Below, piece by piece: positions 1 to 11,153 of a stretch of DNA of 64,000 nt. Numbering within the stretch: position 1 is the stretch's first letter; every line of letters starts with the position of its first letter. Both the position numbers and the translations under genes were made by a program. Source of the stretch: Gigantopelta aegis (lineage: Eukaryota; Mollusca; Gastropoda; Neomphalida; Peltospiridae); the NCBI RefSeq assembly GCF_016097555.1, contig NC_054699.1, positions 5,073,673-5,137,672 on the forward strand, given 5' to 3'. The notes beneath the pieces were generated by a model that was given only the letters and a program-made list of their open reading frames with translations, was not told where the DNA came from and did not search any database.

Positions 1-217
1 ACAATCGTTATAATCAACAGTCACATCAGTATCGTTTGAAGATAAAAGTAATAAAAGTAATATATTATCTTTATTCTTGTTATTTGTTTCTTTCTTTCTT
101 TCTTAAAGGTGGGGCTTCAATATAGCTGCATAAGCCTAATGTTTATTTTTTAAATCAGTAATTCGGCATTTTACTATCTAGACTATCAGTCAACTAAGCT
201 GCACAATAAATGATTGA

Positions 218-405
218 GGTACGAAATGACTTTGGTACGAAATGACCAGACATGGTACGAAATAACCATGGTACGAAATGACTATGGTACGAAATGACCA
301 AATAACTATGGTACGAAATGACCAGGGTACGAAATAACTTGGGTACGAAATGGTAAAATTGGGTACGAAATGACTATGGTACGAAATGACTATGGTACGA
401 ATTGA
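218..405. repeat. GGTACGAAATGAC minisatellite
   Basis: About eleven imperfect copies of a 13-19 bp motif built on GGTACGAAATGAC, with variants ending in AACC, ACC or ACTAT. No coding sense is apparent; the reading frame that starts inside it is spurious. Confidence 0.85.
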
Positions 406-488
406 CTGGTTACCTTCCCTTCTAGTTTCACGAGTCTCCTACATAATATATAGAACTACGGCCCAAAACACAGAGGATCAGGGTGACT

Positions 489-655
489 GGATCTGTCATC
501 CGACAAACACGGTAGCACATACCACGGCCTTTGATATACCAGTCATGGTACACTGGCTGGAACGAGAAATAGCTCAATGGGTCCACCGACGGCAATCGAT
601 CCTAGATGGACCGCGCATCAGCCGAGCACTATACCACTGGGCTACGTCTCGCCCT
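489..655 (-). mobile_element. tRNA-derived SINE (family A), 5' part
   Basis: This copy reads in antisense. Its right edge carries the complement of a tRNA-like head (TAGCCCAGTGG-type A box; here 'ccactgggctacgtc'), and the body contains 'cctttgatataccagt' and 'gcactggctggaacg'-like text. The same body recurs at about 7.2, 35.2, 42.9, 43.5, 43.9, 48.5 and 54.1 kb. The 3' tail is missing. The assignment rests on the multiple copies in this window and the pol III-like head of the 42.9-kb copy. Confidence 0.8.
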
Positions 656-929
656 ACATTGATTAGAATGGAATATGCAGCTTATTTGGGTCTTCCAAAG
701 GAAGTGATTTGTCGATATTTCAAGGGCGAATCCAGGCTTTTGAATGATGGGGGATACTACTCAACAAGAGTACAAGCCAATTACAATGACACACCCCTCC
801 ATTTTCGAGCATTTTGAAGCAGAAATATATGTTTCGATAGAGCTGCTTGGTGATACATGTATTATATTGCAAACTGTATTAGCAACACCATATAAGCAAA
901 TGAAATGGGGTGGAGCGACTGACTGAGAT

Positions 930-2110
930 TCTATTTTCCCTGTATTTGAACGATTTAAAATAGTATTTATCTAGCCATGGATGTGAAGGGGTTTTCCCTA
1001 TCACAGACAACCAACATGACCCAATAGATATTGCTTTGCACATGTTTTGCTTGTTATATGCAGACGGTACTGCCCTATTACCCACTGCAGCAGACCTACA
1101 ACACACCTTAAATATGTTTTATCAATATTGCAATAAATGGCAACTTAAAATAAATGGTAACAAAATGAAAATATTGATTTTTAACGGTAACACTAGAGAT
1201 TATAAACATAATCATTTTAAGATTGGAAATAATACATTAGAAAATGTGAAAGAATACAAATACTTAGGAATTACTTTTACAAAATTAAAAAACTTTCGAA
1301 TTAGTAAGAATAGACATAAACAACAAGCTACCAAGGCCATGTACTTTGTACTATCAAAATCAAAGGACAACTATCTATCAACCGAATGTAAACTTAAAAT
1401 GTTCCACTCAATGGTTCTGCCAGTTTTATCATATGGATGCGAAATATGGGGATATAATAAAGTTGATATATTTAATTATGTACAAATAAACTTTCTAAGA
1501 CACATCATACTTGTTAAGAAAGCAACACCAATATTTATGTTACAATAGGGTGAATGCAAATCGAGTTAACTATATATGGTATGCTACTGGGCGCGACTGA
1601 TATCAGGAAAACAATCAAAATTGTCTACTCTTTTATACAAAATTATGTTAAATAACCACCTTGCTAACGGAACTAACTATACTGAATTAACATTGTTAAA
1701 AAAACATTGAATAACTTTGGAATGGGTGATATCTGGATAACACAATCTTCCATACCAGTGAATTGTCTCTCACAACAAATTGAACAAAAACAATGCGATC
1801 AGTATTTACAAACATGGAAAACTAACATATCACAGTCATCGAGAGGTAACACTTACCGATTATACAAAGAACAACTATTTTTCGAAAGCTATATTAATAA
1901 ACTACCAGAAAAACTGTGGACAACACTCTTAACATTTAGAACGTCTAACCATTGGAATAACATACTCATAGAATTTGTACATTATGTAACATTGGTAACG
2001 AGTTCTATTATCTTTTCATTTGCCTTTTTTTTCATAATTCAAGAGTCCAGTTTGTACACCCATATTATTATACGCGAACAAGTACTTATAAATTTAGAGA
2101 ACTAATGGAG
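930..2110 (+). mobile_element. 5'-truncated LINE (CR1/L2-like reverse transcriptase C-terminus)
   Basis: A decayed fragment of a non-LTR retrotransposon. Translation from about 936 gives an LFSLYLNDL-like RT motif. Next comes a catalytic box read as YADG where YADD is expected (about 1057-1068), then the EYKYLGITF thumb motif (about 1252-1278) and the VLPVLSYGCEIWG motif typical of CR1/L2-type RTs. A second open piece (1707-2105) matches the downstream linker. An in-frame stop lies near 1546 and the pieces sit in different frames, so no active enzyme is encoded. The endonuclease and the RT N-terminus are absent, consistent with ordinary 5' truncation. The clade is given only to the Jockey/CR1/L2 level. 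Confidence 0.8.
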
Positions 2111-2678
2111 AATAAACGAATTAGTACCCTAAAAAATTAACATGTTTCATAAATATAATAATTAATGAATTCAAACGCCCTTGACTACAAACACCAAAAC
2201 CAAAACTATTTTTTAAAATATTACCATTATAATTATACTGCATCATATATATGTTTAACAATCTATTCGTTAAGTACTTGGATACCCATATATCTGTATT
2301 AACTATCTGTATTATTACAAAATATATTGATATGTTTGTGTATGTATTGTAATTAATGTATTTACTGTCAGCCATCTTGTCACGTGTATATAACAAAATG
2401 TGTATGTATATATTCCTCCTATGTCATTGTGCAACGGTCCAGGTGTAAATAAAGGCTTGTCTTTTGGGCGCAAAGTGCCCGAGCTTCTATGGTGGTTTGG
2501 AGGGATACTTTCCCGGAAGATTCTGAAAACTCTATGTCCTAAAATGCTGTTTCGTGCATACAAGAATGAACAAAAAGTTAAAATGAAATAAATAACATTA
2601 CAGATAGGAAATAACCAGATCAAACTTCGATGACTAGTGGCAGTGTACTAGTGTCATTTTTGTCCCCATTTACTTTAA

Positions 2679-5678
2679 AAAGGACAGACCCGAGTTTCAG
2701 CCCATGAAACTGCACACTAAGTTTAGTTAATGTACAAACCTGTAACACATTTGGATAAAGTTACAATGGACAGACCCTAGTTTCAGCCCATGAAAATGCA
2801 CACTAAGTTTAGTTAATGTACAAACCTGTAACACATTTGGATAAAGTTACAATGGACAGACCCTAGTTTCAGCCCATGAAAATGCACACTAAGTTTAGTT
2901 AATGTACAAACCTGTAACACATTTGGATAAAGTTACAATGGACAGACCCTAGTTTCAGCCCATGAAAATGCACACTAAGTTTAGTTAATGTACAAACCTG
3001 TAACACATTTGGATAAAGTTACAATGGACAGACCCTAGTTTCAGCCCATGACAATGTACACTAAGTTTAGTTAATGTACAAACCTGTAACACATTTGGAT
3101 CAAGTTACAATGGACAGACCCTAGTTTCAGCCCATGAAAATGCACACTAAGTTTAGTTAATGTACAAACCTGTAACACATTTGGATCAAGTTACAATGGA
3201 CAGACCCTAGTTTCAGCCCATGAAAATGCACACTAAGTTTAGTTAATGTACAAACCTGTAACACATTTGGATAAAGTTACAATGGACAGACCCTAGTTTC
3301 AGCCCATGAAAATGCACACTAAGTTTAGTTAATGTACAAACCTGTAACACATTTGGATCAAGTTACAATGGACAGACCCTAGTTTCAGCCCATGAAAATG
3401 TACACTAAGTTTAGTTAATGTACAAACCTGTAACACATTTGGATCAAGTTACAATGGACAGACCCTAGTTTCAGCCCATGAAAATGCACACTAAGTTTAG
3501 TTAATGTACAAACCTGTAACACATTTGGATAAAGTTACAATGGACAGACCCTAGTTTCAGCCCATGAAAATGCACACTAAGTTTAGTTAATGTACAAACC
3601 TGTAACACATTTGGATAAAGTTACAATGGACAGACCCTAGTTTCAGCCCATGAAAATGTACACTAAGTTTAGTTAATGTACAAACCTGTAACACATTTGG
3701 ATAAAGTTACAATGGACAGACCCTAGTTTCAGCCCATGAAAATGTACACTAAGTTTAGTTAATGTACAAACCTGTAACACATTTGGATAAAGTTACAATG
3801 GACAGACCCTAGTTTCAGCCCATGAAAATGCACACTAAGTTTAGTTAATGTACAAACCTGTAACACATTTGGATAAAGTTACAATGGACAGACCCTAGTT
3901 TCAGCCCATGAAAATGCACACTACGTTTAGTTAATGTACAAACCTGTAACACATTTGGATAAAGTTACAATGGACAGACCCTAGTTTCAGCCCATGAAAA
4001 TGCACACTAAGTTTAGTTAATGTACAAACCTGTAACACATTTGGATCAAGTTACAATGGACAGACCCTAGTTTCAGCCCATGAAAATGTACACTAAGTTT
4101 AGTTAATGTACAAACCTGTAACACATTTGGATCAAGTTACAATGGACAGACCCTAGTTTCAGCCCATGAAACTGCACACTAAGTTTAGTTAATGTACAAA
4201 CCTGTAACACATTTGGATAAAGTTACAATGGACAGACCCTAGTTTCAGCCCATGAAAATGCACACTAAGTTTAGTTAATGTACAAACCTGTAACACATTT
4301 GGATAAAGTTACAATGGACAGACCCTAGTTTCAGCCCATGAAAATGCACACTAAGTTTAGTTAATGTACAAACCTGTAACACATTTGGATAAAGTTACAA
4401 TGGACAGACCCTAGTTTCAGCCCATGAAAATGCACACTAAGTTTAGTTAATGTACAAACCTGTAACACATTTGGATAAAGTTACAATGGACAGACCCTAG
4501 TTTCAGCCCATGAAAATGTACACTAAGTTTAGTTAATGTACAAACCTGTAACACATTTGGATAAAGTTACAATGGACAGACCCTAGTTTCAGCCCATGAA
4601 AATGCACACTAAGTTTAGTTAATGTACAAACCTGTAACACATTTGGATAAAGTTACAATGGACAGACCCTAGTTTCAGCCCATGAAAATGCACACTACGT
4701 TTAGTTAATGTACAAACCTGTAACACATTTGGATAAAGTTACAATGGACAGACCCTAGTTTCAGCCCATGAAAATGCACACTAAGTTTAGTTAATGTACA
4801 AACCTGTAACACATTTGGATAAAGTTACAATGGACAGACCCTAGTTTCAGCCCATGAAAATGTACACTAAGTTTAGTTAATGTACAAACCTGTAACACAT
4901 TTGGATCAAGTTACAATGGACAGACCCTAGTTTCAGCCCATGAAACTGCACACTAAGTTTAGTTAATGTACAAACCTGTAACACATTTGGATAAAGTTAC
5001 AATGGACAGACCCTAGTTTCAGCCCATGAAAATGCACACTAAGTTTAGTTAATGTACAAACCTGTAACACATTTGGATAAAGTTACAATGGACAGACCCT
5101 AGTTTCAGCCCATGAAAATGCACACTAAGTTTAGTTAATGTACAAACCTGTAACACATTTGGATAAAGTTACAATGGACAGACCCTAGTTTCAGCCCATG
5201 AAAATGCACACTAAGTTTAGTTAATGTACAAACCTGTAACACATTTGGATAAAGTTACAATGGACAGACCCTAGTTTCAGCCCATGAAAATGTACACTAA
5301 GTTTAGTTAATGTACAAACCTGTAACACATTTGGATAAAGTTACAATGGACAGACCCTAGTTTCAGCCCATGAAAATGTACACTCAGTTTAGTTAATGTA
5401 CAAACCTGTAACACATTTGGATAAAGTTACAATTTAGTGAAACATGAGACTGTGACTTTGAAACAGTGAAATACCCTCTAATAATAGACTAAAACTCGAC
5501 GCACGTGCCTTTTTAAAAATATGAGAAATGCATTTTGTGCTATTAAAAACACCAGGATGACCAAAAACACTTTGAATGTACGGAAATGGATAATCTAAAC
5601 AATACAATCTAAGTAAATAATGATTTCAGTTATCAAAAAAGGCTATAATAGTAAACAATATGCCTTAGGTATGTCCCT
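2679..5678. mobile_element. TTAA-bounded MITE expanded by an internal satellite
   Basis: The left edge reads TTAA (2675-2678) followed by AAAGGACAGACCC. The right edge reads ATGTCCCT followed by TTAA (5679-5682), which is the inverted complement of the AGGGACA terminus. The same ends, in cleaner form, bound the 157-bp palindromic MITE at 13824-13980. TTAA duplications are typical of the piggyBac and Kolobok superfamilies; which one applies here is not decided. Almost all of the interior is the 86-bp satellite. No transposase is present. Confidence 0.6.
2682..5433 (+). repeat. 86-bp satellite array, 32 copies
   Basis: Thirty-two head-to-tail monomers, each starting GGACAGACCCTAGTTTCAG and ending GTTACAAT. 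The first starts at 2682 and the last at 5348, a difference of exactly 31 x 86 bp, so there is no net indel across the array. Variation is limited to a few positions: TGCACAC/TGTACAC, GATAAAG/GATCAAG, CACTAAG/CACTACG and GAAAATG/GAAACTG. The monomer begins with the terminal sequence of the enclosing TTAA element, so the array probably arose from the element's own end. Confidence 0.97.
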
Positions 5679-5900
5679 TTAAGAGTGGGGGGTTGTCGAC
5701 TTCATATATTTGATCTTTGTGTTGATTCAAACCTTGAATGAATGAGTTAAGGGCGCAGATTCCGATACCAATGTTGTTCTTTGTGGGATTTCATTGGGTA
5801 GCATACACCATATAGTTACTATGGTTTTTGTAAAAGCTCACAGTTCAGGTACTCTGCACTGTTTTTGTCTCGTCTTCAGGGGCGTAGCGTGATCTGGACC
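5434..5900. other. Non-repetitive flank, no gene seen
   Basis: AT-rich sequence without a convincing reading frame. The first 245 bp are the right-hand interior of the TTAA element; the rest is unassigned. A CAGGGGCGTAGC motif at about 5877 resembles the hAT-like MITE end seen at 13185. Confidence 0.5.
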
Positions 5901-6032
5901 GGGGGGGGGGGGGGGGGGGGGGGGTCGAATATGTAGCAAGTGGACTTTTTTCTATTTTGTTTTTGCACCACCAGAAACTCCATATGTATAAACCTGTATG
6001 TTTTAGTTCTGAAAGCCGACCATTAGCTTCAG

Positions 6033-6076
<44 letters not shown>
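5901..6076. repeat. Two long poly-G tracts
   Basis: A run of 24 G at 5901-5924 and of 43 G at 6034-6076. Runs of this length are prone to slippage and sequencing error and may form G-quadruplexes. The poly-glycine reading frame through them is an artefact. Confidence 0.95.
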
Positions 6077-6494
6077 CGGTTCGTCCCTGGCCATTACGAA
6101 GTAAAAAGGCGACATTTAGATATTACTTTTCAAATTGCGGTTGCGGCGGTGACAGCGGTGACGGCGGTGGCGGCGACGTCAATGTTTGCATCATAAAGTT
6201 TGACTTTAACGTTTCACGTTTGTGCTTGGCACACACCTAGACCGATCAATGTCGACTCGACAGTCACGTCGGCGTTGAGCGGTTTCCTACCGGACGCGAT
6301 CGACGCGAGCGATTATTTTAGAAATCATTGATTTCAATTGCCGCATCCTAAACGCGTTGTGATACCGCGTGCCCTGTCTCGTACGCTTATGCTGTTACTA
6401 ACTAAACAGTATTTACATATGCTTCAGGCGAGTGCATAGGCGACAAAAACATTTGAAACTGGGACAAAATATGGATTTGAATAAATATATAGAG
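6077..6494. other. Unassigned spacer
   Basis: Contains a short GGCGGTGAC-type repeat near 6143-6176 and otherwise no gene or repeat that I recognise. Confidence 0.4.
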
Positions 6495-6637
6495 ATTATT
6501 ATACAAGCTTGTGTGTCGTACTGATTTTACGAAACGAGTGTCAGGATTTTGTATTGCCCTAGCGAGAGCGAGGGTAATACATGAATCCTGGCACGAGTTT
6601 CGTAAAATCAGTACGACTCACACGTGAGTGTAATAAT
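6495..6637. mobile_element. Palindromic hairpin element
   Basis: Two arms of about 65 bp (GTCGTACTGATTTTACGAAAC on the left, its complement GTTTCGTAAAATCAGTACGAC on the right, shown here without flanks) surround a short GAGAGCGAGGG loop. The outer ends are ATTATTATAC and GTGTAATAAT. No protein is encoded. It is probably a fold-back MITE; the superfamily is unknown. Confidence 0.8.
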
Positions 6638-6640
6638 TTC

Positions 6641-6951
6641 TTTATTATCCATATTATTATTGTTTTCTTTATGAATAACAAGACCCAAGCCAAAATCTTT
6701 CAGCCACAACTTGAAGGAGATGACGAAATGACGTCATATTTCAAATGCACAGTCTGAGCTAGGATTGGAGAAGCAACGTCATGTTATGACGTCGCTTATC
6801 ACAATTACGTCATTACACTTGTATTACACATGTGCTTCGTATGATTATTATTAACTCGGTTATGTTGAACCATATAACACTTGTTATTACACGTGTGCTT
6901 CGTATGATTATTATTAACTCGGTTATGTTGAACCATATGGATAATAATAAT
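6641..6951. mobile_element. Small inverted-repeat element with an internal 62-bp duplication
   Basis: The ends read TTATTATCCATAT (left) and ATATGGATAATAA (right). Inside, a segment starting ACACTTGT is duplicated with an offset of 62 bp (6815 and 6877); both copies run through TGCTTCGTATGATTATTATT. No coding capacity. Several TGACGTCA-like palindromes occur at 6724-6800. Confidence 0.5.
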
Positions 6952-7162
6952 TTTTCATTTACTCTCCGACCAATTATCTGGAAAGTTCACTATTCATATG
7001 AATGTAGGTTATAATTCGTCATGTTATATGATCTCACATTAAATGCCTCACCCCTCACCCAGTTGCTGGCATCTTCCTATGCCTATATGAAGTGTGCACC
7101 TCGGACCTCCAACCACCATCCGCCACCCCACCCCATTCTTCTGGTCCTCCACTGCTATTACT

Positions 7163-7412
7163 CCCCGTCGGTGGGACCATTGGGTTATTTCTCGTTCCAG
7201 CCAGTGCACCGCGACTGGTGTATCAAAGGCTGTGGTATGTGCTATCCTGTCTGTGGGATGGTGTATATAAAAGATCCCTTGCTACTAATGAAAAAAAAAT
7301 GTAGCGGGTTTCCTCTCTAAGACTATATGTTAAAATTACCAAATGTTTGACATCCAATAGCCGATGATTAATAAATCAATGTGCTCTAATGGTGTTGTTA
7401 AACAAAACAAAG
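7163..7412 (+). mobile_element. SINE family A, body and tail
   Basis: Sense copy from the GTCGGTGGGACCATTGGG region through the internal body to the 3' tail GTTGTTAAACAAAACAAA. The tRNA-like head is missing. The reading frames across it are shadows. Confidence 0.8.
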
Positions 7413-7582
7413 TTCTTCCATTACTATTAAGTTTGAAAATAGTCCAGAACTTTCTGCAATTGATCGATTGACATGCTGTCCTACGGAAATGTACTACCGA
7501 AACTCTGCCTTTTCGGGATTCTCAGGATTTTATGTATATAGACGGAAACTGGCCCTACCATTGTGGAGAAGAAGGAAGAAGG

Positions 7583-7712
7583 AAATGTTTTATTTAACGA
7601 CGCACTCAACACATTTCATTTACATTTATATGGCGTCGGACTTATGGTTACGGACCACACAGATATTGAGGGAGGAAACCCGCTGTCGCCACTTCATGGG
7701 CTACTCTATGGG
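7583..7712 (-). mobile_element. SINE-like family B fragment
   Basis: Begins GGAAATGTTTTATTTAACG and carries 'atatggcgtcggacttatgg' and 'aacccgctgtcgccacttc'. A longer copy of the same family lies at 41918-42118. Family B shares parts of its body with family A, so the two are related composite SINEs. Confidence 0.65.
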
Positions 7713-7764
7713 TTACATGTAATGAGAGCGTGTTAACCGTCCGGATGTCACTCTTAGACTCTAG

Positions 7765-8706
7765 TAGCCCGAGTACTCTGACTGTAAGAGAGCTAGACGG
7801 ACATTTGGACATAAACACGCTCTCATTACAGTCAGAGACCAACCTATGTCTTTTTTTGGCAATTCCTGACTACCAAACGGTAGGCAACGAGTCCCGCTCT
7901 AATACCACAACAATCCTATGTTTGACGTCAAATACCTTTACATCAATCATTTTCGAGTTAAGTGATACCAAAAAATCCACATATTAATCACTAATACACT
8001 TACTACAGAAAGAAACCCGACAGCACCCACATTCAGCTACGCTTCGTGACACTCCGTCGCAACAATTGCAAAGCTCGGCGATCTATTTCGAGACGTAGAC
8101 CACGTGATCGCGCACTGGGCGATTCCGCCTTGTGCAGCAGTTACAGGGGCCGTCTCATATCAAGCGAAGTTACAACATGGAAGAGTTGGCTAATGCCGTT
8201 TTGGATGAATTTGGATTTCATTACGTCATTAAACCAAAACAATTACACATTATTGATTCCATTTTGAATTTGAAGGATACATTTGGGGTGTTATCGACAG
8301 GATACGGCAAAGGTATGTGCTACGTACTGCCTCCTCTTATGAGACGACCCCTGTAACTGCTGCACAAGGCGGAATCGCCCAGTCTCGAAATAGATCGCCG
8401 AGCTTTGTAATTGTTGCGACGGAGTGTCACGAAGCGTAGCTTAATGTGGGTGCTGTCGGGTTTCTTTCTGTAGTATGTGTATTAGTGATTAATATGTGGA
8501 TTTTTTGGTATCACTTAACTCGAAAATGATTGATGTAAAGGTATTTGACGTCAAACATAGGATTGTTGTGGGAGCGGGATTCGTTGCCTACCGTTTGGTA
8601 GTCAGGAATTGCCAAAAAAAGACCTAGCTTGGTCTCTGACTGTAATGAGAGCGTGTTTATGTCCAAATGTCCGTCTAGCTCTCTTACAGTCAGAGTACTC
8701 GGGCTA
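7765..8706. mobile_element. Mutator-like element with long TIRs (Pack-MULE-like)
   Basis: Two inverted arms, 7765-8159 (395 bp) and 8338-8706 (369 bp), match closely over their whole length; the left arm has a few short insertions. The element starts TAGCCCGAGTACTCTGACTG and ends with its complement. It is flanked by a perfect 9-bp direct repeat, AGACTCTAG, at 7756-7764 and 8707-8715. Long TIRs with a 9-bp target duplication are the hallmark of the Mutator (MULE) superfamily. The only non-TIR sequence is the 178-bp centre, which encodes part of a RecQ-like helicase and no transposase. Some terminal stretches can also fold on themselves (CTGACTGTAAGAGAG against CTCTCATTACAGTCAG). Confidence 0.85.
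8177..8337 (+). pseudogene. RecQ-like helicase N-terminal fragment inside the MULE
   Basis: An ATG in good context (ACAACATGG) opens a frame that reads MEELANAVLDEFGF and then a Q-motif-like KPKQLHIIDSIL. It continues to FGVLSTGYGKGMCYVLPPL, which matches helicase motif I (Walker A, usually TGYGKS) of RecQ-family DEAH helicases. Only about 54 residues are present; the frame runs into the right TIR at about 8338. RecQ helicases are about 600 residues or more, so this is the start of such a gene, cut off just after motif I. The serine usually following GK is glycine here. It is either a captured host exon or the remnant of a helicase carried by a larger transposon. Confidence 0.75.
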
Positions 8707-8715
8707 AGACTCTAG

Positions 8716-8967
8716 GTGTTCTACTGTCAAGTACTCGAGCTAAGTGAGCCTGTAAGTATTAAAGTAAACCACTAAGTCGAAGTCTGACAATTAGCTAACA
8801 TGTTGTGAGATAAAGTATTTGATTAGAACAGAGAGAAAAATGTACTTACATTGCCGATTAATGTCAATGTTTCTAACTTCTTCAGCCGAATCTCTCAAGT
8901 GGATCTCGAAAACATGGCTTACAGAAATTCTAATTTTATAACTGGGGAAACCCCGCACGTGACGTAC
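8716..8967. other. Spacer, nothing recognised
   Basis: AT-rich, with no reading frame or repeat of note apart from a second AAGTACTCGAGCTAAG motif just right of the MULE. Confidence 0.4.
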
Positions 8968-9389
8968 AGGTTGGACTATACCAATTCAAATCCCATAGGC
9001 GACCATGTTAACGTTTGTGTTTAAAAACACTATATGCAACATATCAACCAAACTATGACCCATAAATATCAGTACTACCCTACCTCAAAGTATTAACTGC
9101 AGAAAATGGTACCTTTCATGGCTCATTTTCGGTATAACCAGATGTTTTTACAACACCCCTAGTTTCGCACAAAATTTTAGTACTTTTTTTTACATGTACC
9201 CCATACATGTTCCAAGCACAAGGCTACTTGACACAGTGGTACTAGATTAATTAAAATTGTATACATTTTTAGCCCAGATGAAACTAATTTTTTTTACAAC
9301 CAACACACTCACATTTATAACCAATCACAGGACTTGTGGTGTTAACTCGAACTTCGACCCAGCCGGAAATTAATTGGTATAATGCTACC
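8968..9389. mobile_element. AGGTT-ended MITE, copy 1
   Basis: Left end AGGTTGGACTATACCAATTC; right end, read as complement, GGTAGCATTATACCAATTAA. A 3-bp direct repeat TAC (8965-8967 and 9390-9392) flanks it. Related copies are at 52977-53427 and 57777-58179. The first 50 bp (ACTATACCAATTCAAATCCC, then GGCGACCATGTTAACG) resemble the monomer of the 60-bp satellite at 35.4 kb. Non-coding. Confidence 0.75.
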
Positions 9390-9606
9390 TACATACCGAT
9401 AGCGTAGTCTCTATAAGATTGGAACTTTTGTACTAGTATTTTATTCTATTATGTTTCCATTAGACGATTGTGGGGTGTTTTTTTAATAATAATACTAACA
9501 ACAAGAATAATATAGGGTGATTACGTTAGTTATTGTTTGCTTGTTCGTTTAGTTTTGTTGATGTGGGTGGTTGACGAGGCTTGATTATCAACGCCACCGA
9601 ACTATT

Positions 9607-10797
9607 AGGGTGCGCTCCATTCACTCTCCCGGAGAGCCAGTGTACTCCGCACAGAAATGGAGTGAACGGGAACACTGTCCAGGACTTACTCTACCTCTGC
9701 CAGTCGGCCTCAGACCACAATTAATTCCGCTATATGTTTCTATATAGCCTTAGTGGCTATAACATTTTTATTAATATCAGCAGGCCCGTGGATTTTTGTA
9801 TGTACCTTTGCCTGCCTGGGGGACACATACCCTGAAAAGGACAACCCCTGTTGTCCAGCTCTTTCTCCCAGCATATTGGTTTAAACAAACACACCCTCTA
9901 AACCAGGCCGGAGTACTCCCATTTTACACAAAGCACTACTTTTGCATGGGCCGGAATTACCACAAACAAGTCTTCAATGTCAACAAGTTACACATGTTTA
10001 CAAACTACATGATCTCCCCTGTCACTTCAGTCAAATAGTTGCCACTTCATAGCTGTCTGCCATGAAATAATCACAGTCAAACAGCAGACTACTTGCGCGG
10101 TCAAATTTCCGGATTTTGGACAACCAAATGGGGAGATACCTGTAATCTGAGGCCAGTCGATGACTTGGTGCAGCGAGAAGATAAGATGGCGGACAATTCA
10201 AGTTTTGTTTTTCAGGGAAGCAGAAATGACTAATTAGCTAGCCAAATGCGAGTAAAAAAAATCACAAGGACTAGTTAACCAATATAACCACCAGTCCAAC
10301 AGGCGACATCGGTCTTCTGATTGACTGTAGTCTGCAATTTAAAGCGTTTATTTTGGGTGCGCTCCTTTCACCTCTCCTGGACATGTTCCAACTGTTCTGT
10401 CCTGGACAGCGAAAGGAATGATTTTGGAACAGGAAGTTATTTCAACAACATGGCTGCCTCTATTGTTGTGGTCAAGCATTCGATCGTTTCAATTATTAAA
10501 CATAAAATAAACGCTTTAACACACACACTACAGTAAATCAGAATAACGATGTCGCCTCTTTGACTGGTGGTTATGTTGTATAACTAGTCCTTGTAATTTT
10601 TATACCTGCATTTGGCTAGCTAATTAGTAATTTGTACTTTCCTAAAACACAAACCTTGCATTGTCCGCCATTTTGTCTTCCGACTGCACCACGTCGTCGT
10701 CTGGCAGAGGTAGAGTAAGTCCTGGACAGTGTTCCCGTTCACTCCATTGCTGTGCGGAGTACTCTGGCTCTCCGGGAGAGTGAATGGAGCGCATCCT
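9607..10797. mobile_element. Fold-back DNA element interrupted by an LTR-like insert
   Basis: Outer ends AGGGTGCGCTCCATTCACTC (left) and the complement GAGTGAATGGAGCGCATCCT (right) extend into arms of about 300 bp around a centre at about 10356-10505. The left arm is split by the insert at 9716-10154; removing the insert and one AGTC lets the two arms align continuously. The centre repeats the terminal GGGTGCGCTCC. No transposase. I could not define a clear target-site duplication, so the superfamily is open. Confidence 0.75.
9716..10154 (+). mobile_element. Solo LTR-like element (GGCC ends)
   Basis: A 439-bp unit that begins GGCCTCAGACCACAATTAAT and ends GTAATCTGAGGCC, flanked by a 4-bp direct repeat AGTC (9712-9715, 10155-10158). 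It matches, in opposite orientation, both terminal repeats of the element at 59213-61748. It therefore looks like a solo terminal repeat of that family, older than the full copy because it differs from those repeats at visibly more positions. It carries no gene. Confidence 0.75.
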
Positions 10798-11153
10798 TTA
10801 TGTTGAATACTTGAAACGAATGCGTGACGACACAGTGATGTTTCGCCGTGAAACTTCGTGTGCCTTCAAATTTAGATGTTTTGTGTCGTGCATGGTTCAG
10901 ATTTGTTGTCGTCTGCTTTGTGAGGTCCCATCCTCCTACAAAAATGTTTTTTGTAAATAATTTCAGTTTGGTTTGATGTAAGACGAAAAGTAAAAATGTT
11001 TTGGAAATAACAATATACAGTGAAACCCCTCAATACCGGACATCCATGGGACCAAGTAAAATGTCCGGTTTTCAGAGGTGTCCGGTTTTCAGGGGTCTGC
11101 CTGAACGGAAATACCTTCCGTTCTCCATAAAATAGGGAAAGTGTTAAAGTGTT

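Noticed and set aside
2682-5433. CRISPR-like array
   Set aside because: The repeats are contiguous with no unique spacers, and the sequence is eukaryotic. It is a satellite.
5957-6196. Poly-glycine reading frame
   Set aside because: It crosses a 43-base G run and has no other support.
8311-8320. Splice donor AAAG|GTATGT inside the helicase fragment
   Set aside because: The helicase-like text continues without a break past this point (MCYVLPPL), so the frame is colinear and the GT is part of the coding text.
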